In this document: positions 8,233-17,300 of the stretch, one piece after another | Layout: the number at the start of each line of letters is the position of its first letter | Numbering within the stretch: position 1 is the first letter of the stretch | Assembly: GCF_051233475.1 (NCBI RefSeq) | Contig: NZ_JBKFGH010000004.1 | Location: 1-64,000, forward strand | DNA length: 64,000 nucleotides | Origin: Bacillus_BU sp051233475 | Lineage (GTDB): Bacteria; Bacillota; Bacilli; Bacillales; Cytobacillaceae | Direction of reading: 5' to 3' | Position numbers and translations under genes: made by a program | The notes under the pieces: generated by a model | The model's input: only the letters and a program-made list of their open reading frames with translations | Database searches by the model: none | Told to the model about the DNA's origin: nothing

Positions 8233-8853
8233 TTATTTGCTTTTTCGCCAATTAAGGGAAAGAATTTGCAATTTTTGAAACCTCAGCTTATATATATAAT
8301 CAATGATGTTCGTTGAAAAATACTGACAGATGATAGCAAATATAACGATTTTATAATTAATCACCAGCGCTGTTAGGAGGAAAATAAAGAAATTAATCCA
8401 CATCATGACTTTACCTGGTCTCCAATTTTTATAGGAAGCAATCAATAGTGCGGGGATCACCATTCCACCACTCGATGCTCCCGCTCTTATAAGTAAACCG
8501 ACTCCGATCCCGAAAAAAATACTTCCAGCGATTAAATCAAACAGCATATGTACATGGACATGAGGAACATAAGAGGTAATCAGACTGACAGTGGTTGAGG
8601 TCGTTGCAACGGAAAAAATAGTTCGTAATGTCCACGTATATCCAAAGTAGTTCACTGCAAACAGCAAAAAGACGATGTTAGCAAGCCATAAAGAAAAGCC
8701 GAGCGGCAATCCTAACAGATGATTCATTAAAATGGCAATACCCGCTGCTCCACCTGAGGGGATCGAATGTGGAAATAAAAATAAGGACATCGATAAGCCT
8801 TGTAAAATTGCTCCAAATAATAAACTAAAATAAATAAGAAAAGATCGTTTCAT
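8233..8853 (-). CDS. YitT-family membrane protein (DUF161), YitE-like
   Basis: About 206 aa, with five to six hydrophobic segments and the family hallmark PSGGAAGIAILMNH; later GAGVGLLIRAGASSGG-like glycine-rich loops. It lacks the C-terminal DUF2179 domain of longer YitT paralogues. The ATG at 8853 (MKRSFLIYF) is preferred; an in-frame TTG at 8868 sits directly on the upstream AAAGGA, leaving no spacing. Function of the family is unknown. B. subtilis has yitE beside its sulfolactate genes (from memory), so linkage may be conserved. A second family member lies at 45181-45765. Confidence 0.8.
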   Translation of the reverse strand: MKRSFLIYFSLLFGAILQGLSMSLFLFPHSIPSGGAAGIAILMNHLLGLPLGFSLWLANIVFLLFAVNYFGYTWTLRTIFSVATTSTTVSLITSYVPHVHVHMLFDLIAGSIFFGIGVGLLIRAGASSGGMVIPALLIASYKNWRPGKVMMWINFFIFLLTALVINYKIVIFAIICQYFSTNIIDYIYKLRFQKLQILSLNWRKSK

Positions 8854-9169
8854 AAAGTACTGAACCAATCCTTTTCGATTTGAAATTGGCCCCCCATAGT
8901 ATCAGCTCCCTCCTTGTCCATTTTATGAGTAACGAGAAAAGATTATGTTGAATCAGGAGAGCATATTTTCCTTGATGCAAATATTTATAAAAACTCTGCC
9001 TGTCCAACGTGTTAGGTATTCAAATCAATATCGTAATAATTAGTAAATTATTTTGTTTTTTCGCATAGGATAAAGTAATCCACATTTCTATTTTTATTAA
9101 AAGAACACTCTGGATATTGTATGTGAATGCTAGGAAATTGGTGAATTAAAATTTAAAGGAGGGGTAAAG
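8854..9169. promoter_or_regulatory. Divergent intergenic region with putative SigE promoter of yhbH
   Basis: No gene is supported here. On the plus strand CATAGGAT (9064-9071) is identical to the proposed prkA -10. GTAAATT (9043-9049) matches 5/7 of the SigE -35 at 14-nt spacing, leaving a leader of about 95 nt before yhbH. The left part should hold the promoter of the minus-strand YitT gene, not resolved by eye. Confidence 0.35.
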
Positions 9170-10345
9170 TTGACCGAAGAAAATAACCAACCGTATATCA
9201 TTTCCAAAGAAGATTGGTCCCTCCATCGAAAAGGCCATGATGATCAGCAACGTCACCAAGAGAAGGTTCAAGAAGCAATTCGTAATAACCTCCCTGATTT
9301 AATTACTGAAGAGAGTATTATCATGTCCAATGGTCGTGAAGTGGTGAAAATTCCGATCAGGTCGCTGGATGAGTACAAAATTCGCTATAACTATGATAAA
9401 AACAAACATGTTGGGCAAGGCGATGGTGATAGCCAAATAGGAGATGTAATCGCCCGCGATGGATCAGGTACCCAGAAAGGTCCGGGCAAGGGCCAGGGTG
9501 CTGGAGATCAGGCGGGTGAGGACTATTTTGAAGCAGAGGTCTCTTTAATGGAGCTTGAGGAAGCTTTGTTTAAACAGTTGGAGCTTCCAAACCTGCAGCG
9601 GAAGGAACAAAATGAGGAGCTTGTCGAAAATATTGAGTTCAATGATATTCGCAAAACAGGTTTAATGGGCAATATTGATAAAAAACGGACGATGATGAGT
9701 GCTTTTAAGCGGAACGCCATGCAAGGGACACCGGGATTCCATCCAATTTATCGAGAAGATTTGAAATTTAAAACTTGGAATGAAATAGTTAAACCGGAAT
9801 CAAAGGCTGTGGTTCTGGCGATGATGGATACAAGCGGCTCAATGGGAATATGGGAAAAATATATGGCGCGCAGCTTTTTCTTTTGGATGACGCGCTTTTT
9901 GCGAACCAAATACGAGACCGTCGAAATTGAATTTATCGCCCATCATACCGAGGCGAAGGTCGTAACCGAAGAGGATTTCTTCACAAGAGGGGAAAGCGGA
10001 GGGACGATTTGCTCGTCGGCTTATCGGAAGGCATTAGAATTGGTGAACGAAAAGTATAATCCAAAACGCTATAATATTTATCCTTTTCATTTTTCTGACG
10101 GTGATAATCTAACATCAGATAATGCCCGTTGTGTTAAATTAGTAGAGGAGCTCATGAAGGTATCAAATATGTTTGGGTACGGTGAAGTAAATCAGTATAA
10201 TCGCCATTCAACACTTATGACAGCTTACAAGAATATTAAAGCAGATGAATTTCGTTATTATATTCTTAAGCAGAAAGCTGATGTTTTCCATGCGATGAAG
10301 AGCTTCTTTAAGAAAGAAGAAGAAAACGGAAAAATGTATGCTTGA
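9170..10345 (+). CDS. yhbH: Sporulation protein YhbH (UPF0229/DUF444)
   Basis: 391 aa. A glycine-rich linker (residues ~85-120, DGSGTQKGPGKGQGAG) is followed by a von Willebrand A-like domain with a MIDAS motif, AMMDTSGSMG, near residue 220. The TTG start is fixed by AAAGGAGGGG with 5-nt spacing. The product corresponds to E. coli YeaH, encoded with yeaG (prkA). In B. subtilis it is made under SigE and affects sporulation. Separation from prkA by the MFS and sulfur genes is unusual compared with the B. subtilis order. Confidence 0.95.
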   Translation: MTEENNQPYIISKEDWSLHRKGHDDQQRHQEKVQEAIRNNLPDLITEESIIMSNGREVVKIPIRSLDEYKIRYNYDKNKHVGQGDGDSQIGDVIARDGSGTQKGPGKGQGAGDQAGEDYFEAEVSLMELEEALFKQLELPNLQRKEQNEELVENIEFNDIRKTGLMGNIDKKRTMMSAFKRNAMQGTPGFHPIYREDLKFKTWNEIVKPESKAVVLAMMDTSGSMGIWEKYMARSFFFWMTRFLRTKYETVEIEFIAHHTEAKVVTEEDFFTRGESGGTICSSAYRKALELVNEKYNPKRYNIYPFHFSDGDNLTSDNARCVKLVEELMKVSNMFGYGEVNQYNRHSTLMTAYKNIKADEFRYYILKQKADVFHAMKSFFKKEEENGKMYA

Positions 10346-10347
10346 AA

Positions 10348-10375
10348 AAATCGACAGGTATCCTCCTGTCGATTT
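10348..10375 (+). terminator. Terminator of yhbH
   Basis: Perfect 11-bp stem AAATCGACAGG / CCTGTCGATTT with loop TATCCT, starting 2 nt after the yhbH stop. Confidence 0.85.
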
Positions 10376-10584
10376 CTTTATGACCAAAAGCGGTATGTTT
10401 ATATCGACCATAGCAACGCAATCGTTTAGATGATAAAATGAACAATCTGTGAACAAACGGCAATTTTAAGTAAAAATGTTAATTTATCTAGACGGAAAAT
10501 ATTATTTTATAAAAATGTTTTTGGTAAAATTAGGTTTGCCGAAATTTTTGCAATTAAAAATTTTTAATGACCTGAGGAACCAAC

Positions 10585-11223
10585 ATGAGTAGACGAAGGG
10601 TTATTTCCAAGAAACATGCTTTTTTAATCATGGGTGGTTATGTAATCATCCTTTTTTTTGTGTGGATTGCATTGAATCAATATTTTATTCAAAGAAATCC
10701 CCAATTGGCATTGGTTCAGGAGTATAAAAACCTTGTCAAGGAAGATCCGGAAAATCCAGACAAGCTTAGCCAATTAGGAAAAGAGTACTTGCAAATGTTT
10801 GAACAGACCCAAGAAAAAAGCTATTTGAATAAGGCAAAACAACTATTTTGGAAGGCTTTAAAACTTTCGCCAAACAATACCGAGTATCGGTTATATCTTG
10901 CAGACACTTTAGCGTTGTTAAAGGATCAATCAGCAATGAAACAATACAAACAAGTTTTGAAACAAGACCCGTTAAATTTACAGGCTAATTATGAATTAGC
11001 TCTTTATTATGGAAAAAACAAGAATTATGATCAAGCGATTGTTCATTTTAAAAACTGTCTTGAAATAGAACCAACTGCTGCAGACGTGTATTTTGAGCTT
11101 GGGGAAATTTATGAAAAAATGAACGATCAACAAAACGCCTCTCTTATGTACGCCCAGACTAAAAAATATGATCCCCTTTTTACGGAAGTGGATAAAAAAC
11201 TTAACCAGTTAATTGAGGACTAA
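10585..11223 (+). CDS. Membrane-anchored TPR protein
   Basis: 212 aa. One N-terminal membrane helix (residues ~12-32), then at least three tetratricopeptide repeats, for example AKQLFWKALKLSPNNTEYRLYLADTL, LQANYELALYYGKNKNYDQAI and AADVYFELGEIYEKMNDQQNA. The topology places the TPR domain outside the membrane. It is the first gene of a tight five-gene operon (4 bp to the next ORF) encoding two NHL proteins and two multiheme cytochromes. By analogy to the TPR module of NrfG/CcmI-type haem-ligation factors it could handle apocytochromes; a scaffold role is equally possible. Confidence 0.8.
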   Translation: MSRRRVISKKHAFLIMGGYVIILFFVWIALNQYFIQRNPQLALVQEYKNLVKEDPENPDKLSQLGKEYLQMFEQTQEKSYLNKAKQLFWKALKLSPNNTEYRLYLADTLALLKDQSAMKQYKQVLKQDPLNLQANYELALYYGKNKNYDQAIVHFKNCLEIEPTAADVYFELGEIYEKMNDQQNASLMYAQTKKYDPLFTEVDKKLNQLIED

Positions 11224-11226
11224 AAT

Positions 11227-12153
11227 ATGAAAATCAGAAAATTAATTGATTCCTTGTTTTTAATAACGCTCGTATTTGGGATTGGGCTAATTGTTTTTAT
11301 CTTATCTAAGGACTCTGATGATGTCCGCATTCCGATTGTTGATTCAAAAAAAGCGGCTATTTCCATTATTACGCCGCTAACCAAAGAGCCGCTGCGAAAT
11401 CCGATTGATTTGGCTGTAACTAGCGATGGGAATATCTTTATTACTGATTCAGATAACCATCGGATTCAGGCTTTTGACCGTAACGGGAAATTTATCACCA
11501 GCTTCGGGGGTTACGGAGCGGGTGAACAACAATTTAATTACCCGGTCGGGATTGTTGCAGATAGTGAAAATAATCTTTATATTGCAGACCTCTATAATCA
11601 ACGTATTTCCGTGTTTGGTCCTGATGGAAAGTTTAAATTTTATATTTATGCAGATAATGCCATTCCAAGTGCAATTGCAATCGATCAAAGCGGGCATTTA
11701 TATATTATTGACAAAAGTGATAACACCGTGAAGAAATTGACTCGGCAAGGAAAGGTGTTGTTAAGCTTTGGTGGATTAGGGAATGATGATGCCAAGTTTC
11801 AATATCCGCTCGGAATAGCGGTCGATAAGAATGGGAAAATATTCGTTTCGGATACAGGAAATAATCGAATTCAAGTGTTTAACGATAAAGGGAATCTCGA
11901 ACAAATCATCAAGGTTCCGATCGGACCGCCTAGCGGGATTACAGTAGATTCCAATTCAGATATTTTTTTCACAGAACCTACCAATGGTCAAGTTCAAACT
12001 GTTGACAATGAAAAGAGTCCGAAAGTGCTGATCAGTACGGAGGAGCTTAATCAGGATGGATTATTTTTCCCAGAAGGAATTGAAATCAAAGGGAAAGAGC
12101 TATTCATGACGGATAAGGGAAACAATCAAATCATTATTTATCCACTCGAATAG
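11227..12153 (+). CDS. NHL-repeat beta-propeller protein, membrane anchored
   Basis: 308 aa. N-terminal helix (residues ~8-28), then NHL/6-bladed propeller repeats with signatures such as LRNPIDLAVTSDGNIFITDS, NHRIQAFDRNGKFITSFGG, FNYPVGIVADSENNLYIADL and NNRIQVFNDKGNLEQ. The propeller is predicted to lie outside the membrane. The gene sits between the TPR gene and the six-heme cytochrome. Propellers of this kind mediate protein-protein or protein-ligand contacts; a docking role for the cytochromes is inferred. The second NHL protein of the operon is a diverged relative. Confidence 0.88.
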   Translation: MKIRKLIDSLFLITLVFGIGLIVFILSKDSDDVRIPIVDSKKAAISIITPLTKEPLRNPIDLAVTSDGNIFITDSDNHRIQAFDRNGKFITSFGGYGAGEQQFNYPVGIVADSENNLYIADLYNQRISVFGPDGKFKFYIYADNAIPSAIAIDQSGHLYIIDKSDNTVKKLTRQGKVLLSFGGLGNDDAKFQYPLGIAVDKNGKIFVSDTGNNRIQVFNDKGNLEQIIKVPIGPPSGITVDSNSDIFFTEPTNGQVQTVDNEKSPKVLISTEELNQDGLFFPEGIEIKGKELFMTDKGNNQIIIYPLE

Positions 12154-12187
12154 ACATGAAATTTTGATGAAGAAGGGAGACGAGGGA

Positions 12188-13477
12188 ATGAGAGGCAGCT
12201 TAAATAAATTTAAAGTTTTTTTGCTTTTTGTCAGTGCGTTATACTTCCTTTTTCTCGTGCCTTCCAAAATGGCCGCTGAAGAACTTGTGGAAACCCCTCA
12301 CTATATTTTTCAAAATAATACCAATATGTGCTCGAAATGTCACTCTACTCATCGAGGTAAATCAGCAAAGCTATTAAATGAGCAATCTCAAGAACAGACT
12401 TGTTATCTTTGTCATGATGGACGAGGAAGTAAGTACGACGCAAAAAATGGAAAGGTTGTTGACCCGGTATCAGGGACCATTACAGAGAGCGTATCAGGTC
12501 CATTTAACGGTGCTTCCTCTGCTCATGACGTCGAAAGCAGTCATGCTGCTGAAGGAGGAAGTGGTGTTTCGATACAAATGGTTTGTACGACCTGCCATAA
12601 TCCACACGGGTCTTCAAATCATCGAAACTTACAAACAACCGTAAATGGAAAATCGGGAATCATCGTCGAAGCATCCGTTTCTGTTAGTCCATATTCAAAT
12701 AAAGAAGTCGTTTCATATAAAAGTGGAATCACAAATTTTTGTATTTCTTGTCATGAGGATTATCTTACCTATTATAATGAAAACCCTGTGAACGAAGAGG
12801 GCCATTATCGGCACCCGATTAATACTTGGTTGACGGGAGGAAAAACAAGAGACATTAATGCTTATGTTCCAAATCCGCTTACCTTTTCGCCAACTCTGTT
12901 TACCACCCTTCCAACCGAAGGGGTCCCATCAGGAGCATATCCTTTACCTAGCTCAAAAGTAATTCAGGATGGTTCAGGCTCGATGGCGATAGGAGTTTAC
13001 TATTATATTGTTACTGCTGTTAATAGCTTGGGAGAATCACACCAAGGCTATATTAAGAAAGTCAATGTTACATCAGATTTAACTAATAGCAGTGTTGTTT
13101 TAGAGTGGGCTGGAATCACGAATGCAACGGGTTATAAAATTTATCGTGCAACAAAACCAACCCAAGGAGAACCTTCTTTAACCGATTATAAGCTAGTTGC
13201 TACGACTGAGGCTGATCGAGAGAAATTCGTCTATACAGCTAATGAAGAGGAAGGTACCTTTGTATTTAAAGACATAAACTATCAGGTTGGGCAGGGGACA
13301 CCACCTGACATAAATTCTCAGGTTAATCCTCTCGATAACACCGATGTTACCGCGCAAGTGGTTTGTATTACTTGTCACTTTGCTCATGGAACTTCCAAAA
13401 CGATTAACTCAACCGAAAGTACTAAATTAATAAGAAAAGACAACGCTGGTGTTTGTCAAAACTGCCATAAGAGATAG
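12188..13477 (+). CDS. Exported six-heme c-type cytochrome with FnIII-like insert
   Basis: 429 aa from ATG 12188, which has AGGGAG 8 nt upstream; an in-frame ATG at 12167 has no RBS. A signal peptide ends near SKMAAEE. Six CxxCH haem motifs occur: CSKCH (~47), CYLCH (~71), CTTCH (~132), CISCH (~184), CITCH (~392) and CQNCH (~422). Spacing and the TCHNPHGS context match the doubled-CXXCH cytochrome family. Between hemes 4 and 5 is a fibronectin-III-like domain (YYYIVTAVNSLGESHQGY, GYKIYRATKP). Hemes would be attached outside the membrane. It likely transfers electrons to or from the larger cytochrome encoded two genes downstream. No haem-ligation genes are in the window. Confidence 0.9.
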   Translation: MRGSLNKFKVFLLFVSALYFLFLVPSKMAAEELVETPHYIFQNNTNMCSKCHSTHRGKSAKLLNEQSQEQTCYLCHDGRGSKYDAKNGKVVDPVSGTITESVSGPFNGASSAHDVESSHAAEGGSGVSIQMVCTTCHNPHGSSNHRNLQTTVNGKSGIIVEASVSVSPYSNKEVVSYKSGITNFCISCHEDYLTYYNENPVNEEGHYRHPINTWLTGGKTRDINAYVPNPLTFSPTLFTTLPTEGVPSGAYPLPSSKVIQDGSGSMAIGVYYYIVTAVNSLGESHQGYIKKVNVTSDLTNSSVVLEWAGITNATGYKIYRATKPTQGEPSLTDYKLVATTEADREKFVYTANEEEGTFVFKDINYQVGQGTPPDINSQVNPLDNTDVTAQVVCITCHFAHGTSKTINSTESTKLIRKDNAGVCQNCHKR

Positions 13478-13486
13478 AGGGATGTT

Positions 13487-14365
13487 ATGAAAATAAGAAT
13501 AGTAGTCATCGCTGCTCTTATTGCCGTGTCAATTGGATTGATCATGTTTGTTTTTTTACATTCCAATAACGTCCAGGATGAAATCATCATCAAGGGGGAG
13601 AATGTTCAGCAATTAGATTCTCCAATGGGAGCAGCAACGGATGGTAAATTTGTATATATCGCAAACAGTAATAAGAATCTAATATCTGTTTTTAATTTAA
13701 AAGGAGAATTTCAATATCCAATTGGGAGCAATGGGCAAAATGATGGCCAACTTCAGTTCCCGGTCGATGTTGAAGTTTATAAAGGGAAGATTTATGTAGC
13801 AGATTTGGGGAATAACCGAATTCAAATTTTTTCTAAGGATGGGCAGTTTCTTGATCTTTTTCCAAGAGAACAAAATATAAAACCGGCAGCGATCTCGATT
13901 AAAGATAATCAGGTGTATGTCTCGGATATTTTCGCTCATAAAATAAAAGTTTACTCTTTGACAGGTGAATTGTTGAAGGATTTTGCTGCGTACGGGACTG
14001 AAGTGGGTCAACTGAACTATGCCAACGGTTTGGCTGTTTTCGATAATGGAGAAGTTGTCGTTTCTGATTCGCAAAATCAGCGCGTTCAAACCTTTACAGA
14101 AAACGGAGATTTTAAAGAGGTTTTAGAGAATGACATCCAGCTTAGCATCCCCAAAGGAATCAGTATTTTAGAAGATAAAATATATTTGACAGACTCCCAG
14201 AATCAAAAGGTGTATGTCTTTAATCAAAAAGGAAAGTTAGTGAACGAGCTTAAACCAAAATCGGGATTACAGTTTCCTACTGATATCTATTTAACAAATG
14301 ACATTTATGTAATTACAGACAATGGAGCGAACCAGGTCATTGTCTTAAAGAGGGATGGTGATTAG
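13487..14365 (+). CDS. NHL-repeat beta-propeller protein, second copy
   Basis: 292 aa with an N-terminal membrane helix (residues ~5-25) and about five NHL repeats (LQFPVDVEVYKGKIYVADL, NNRIQIFSKDGQFLDLF, LNYANGLAVFDNGEVVVSDS). It begins 9 bp after the six-heme cytochrome and abuts the ten-heme gene, so each NHL gene directly precedes a cytochrome gene. Loops between blades are AT-rich-coded and diverged from the first copy, arguing for an old duplication. Function inferred as extracellular partner or scaffold. Confidence 0.88.
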   Translation: MKIRIVVIAALIAVSIGLIMFVFLHSNNVQDEIIIKGENVQQLDSPMGAATDGKFVYIANSNKNLISVFNLKGEFQYPIGSNGQNDGQLQFPVDVEVYKGKIYVADLGNNRIQIFSKDGQFLDLFPREQNIKPAAISIKDNQVYVSDIFAHKIKVYSLTGELLKDFAAYGTEVGQLNYANGLAVFDNGEVVVSDSQNQRVQTFTENGDFKEVLENDIQLSIPKGISILEDKIYLTDSQNQKVYVFNQKGKLVNELKPKSGLQFPTDIYLTNDIYVITDNGANQVIVLKRDGD

Positions 14366-14366
14366 A

Positions 14367-17300
14367 ATGATAACGCTTGATAAACGGCCTTGGAAATCAC
14401 TTCAGAATAAATCGTTCATTCTCTTTATCCTAATTACCGTTTTATTTGGTATATATGCCCCGACAACTCAACAAGGACTTAAGATGATAACTGTAAAAGC
14501 CGCAACCCATACATTAAGTTCGCTAACTCAATCAGGTGTGCAAATTAGCTTGAATTGGACCGCAGACCCGAATGCAACAGGCTACCATGTTTATCGGACA
14601 ACCAATCAGGGCATGATTCGGCTGACAGGTACAACGCCACTACCTGCTAATATATTAACTTTTAATGATAGCAATAATATTAAAGATGGCGTTCTTTATC
14701 AGTATGAAGTTTCCGCCATTGTGAATGGCGTGGAAGTATTTAGTAATGCTCAGGCCATTTATTCACAAACGCCGCCCATTAAAAGTTCATTACCGATAAG
14801 TGCTACACCAGGATCGAACTATGTTGATTTGGCATTTAGTCCATCTCTTTCCTCAGATGTAGCCTATTACGAGATTTTCCGGAATGGGGCATTGGTTGGG
14901 TCAACTGCTAATTTACTATATAGAGATTTGGGGATTAATGCCGCTACTTACTACACTTATTCTGTAAAGGCAGTCGACCAGGACGGTTTAAAATCGGATT
15001 TCTATACCCAAATAGCGGTAACTACATTAGCCCCACCTGAAGGACAGGCGATGCAAAATGTTACCTTGTTAACAGAGAATTTTGCCGGTCAGTGGGTAGA
15101 AAATCCGGACTCGGCAGCTCTCACCTTAAGCGATAAAGCTTTGTGGCGAGTAGAATTAAAGAATCAAACTAGGACCGAAGTTGCCGCAGAATTGTCCAGT
15201 TCCTACCCATTTAGTATTCGAACTTCCCCAAATGAAGCGGAAGTATCTTTTAGTTGGACTAAGGCATGGCTTAGTAACTCCAGTAGAAACGATGGGACAA
15301 TCGAGCTAATCATGGAAGCTAAACCGTTAATTGGTGGTACATGGACGGAAAAATGGTCGGATAGACAGTCGGTGGTTATCTCCGGAAATTCAACAGTAAA
15401 AATTGGCAATGTACCTGGGCAATACTTGATCCGCTTTCGGGCCGTTTTGAAAAATATTAGGAATCATACTACGTTGGAGGCAACAGTTGATAATGTTGTC
15501 ATTAAACAATTAGTTCCAAATGTTGTGCCTGTGCCTCCCACTTCAATTAAGGGGCAAGCTGTAAGCTCTAATCTTATTAATCTAAGCTGGACTGCTTCAT
15601 CTGATTCGGATATAGTCGGCTATAAAATTTATCGAAAAACAGATGCAGAACCCAATTATCCCTCTTTGCCAATTGCAACCAAAAATGCAACCAATTATGT
15701 AGATCCAACCGTACAAAAGGGACAATCTTATCGTTATAAAATTGTTGCGGTGGATGACCGAAATCTTGAATCACAGGGGATCGAAACTGCAGCTATTAAA
15801 ACACCGGAGACTACAATTAATAAAGATGTGACTCCTCCTGAGCAACTGAGAGATTTGAAATTAAGCCAAGTAGGGGCAGCGTCTGCTGAGTTGACGTGGT
15901 TACCATCTTCTTCAAGTGATCTTAAAGGATATCTTCTGTTAAGAAGTACAAATGGAGTGGATTATTCAATCGTAAAAAATATGACCACTCTAACCACGAT
16001 TGATAAATTACTGACCGCTAATACGGAATATTTTTATCGGATAATTGGAGTCGATTCAGCCGGAAATCCTTCGGCACCAAGCAACTTGTTAAAAATCAAA
16101 ACGAAGCAGGCCGATACGGAACCACCTTCAGCACCACAGAATTTTTCGGTGGATTTTACTGGAGAAACTTATGTGAAATTTCAATGGAGTGCGGCAACGG
16201 ATAATGACCGAGTCGATCGATATATTATTGAACAATTTGAGAATGACTGGGTTCAAAAAGGTGTATTTTATCCGCCTGCAACTACAGGTACTATTCAAGG
16301 TCTACTTCCAGGAACGTCTTATCAGTTTAGAATAAAAGCAGTCGATACTTCGAATAATGCATCGATTATTACTAGCTTAGTGAATCCTGCTGCTGCTAAA
16401 ACAATTGTTGATACCTCTCCTCCGAAAATGACCTTTACTAGACCGGCAAAAGGGAGTAAAGCTGTTGGTACGAAGGAAGCAATCATTATTCGCTTTGATG
16501 ACGTTATCAATAAAGAAACAGTAAATGCGACAACCTTTAAGGTTATTTACAATCCTCCCACAGCAGCTCTAGCCTATGTACCGGGAGAAACGATTGATGG
16601 AACATATCAATTTAACTCTGAAACGAATCCAACAGAAGTTCAATTTGTGCCAGCTGAATCGCTACAGCCTGAAACGACTTACCAAGTTATGGTGACCGAT
16701 GTGGAGAACCAATCCGGGACATCTATTGAGGGCGTCACCTATACATTTACAACTGGAACAACAGAGTTCAATCAACCACATGGAGACTATACGGAAACCA
16801 CTGCATTTTGCAGTTCTTGCCATAATACCCATACATCAGAAAGACCAAGATTATTAAATGACACACCGGAGAATGTGTGTTTCTCCTGTCATAATGGGAT
16901 GGGAAGTTCATTTAATGTAAAAACACAGTTATTTAATGAAAATAATGTAAAAGGGAGTCTTCATCCTGTCTTAGAAAATACACCGAGTAAGGAAGAGAAT
17001 ATTCAGCAAACCTGTACCAGCTGCCATAACCCTCATGATGGAGGGAAGGATTTGGATACCGGTTTATCCAATCATTTGCCTAGATTATTGACTCCTTTTA
17101 ATAAAGGGGACATGACGGCGAATCCTCCGATATTACCGACTCAGGCTAGTCAGGGAAATGCGGTATGCTGGACTTGTCACGGCAATGAGGGAGGTACACA
17201 ACTTTCTTTCGGATATTTATCTGGGGGAAAAATCATCAATCCACCATATTCGGGTTCAGCTTATGATTATCGCACAGATCATCAGTCCTATTTTCCAACT

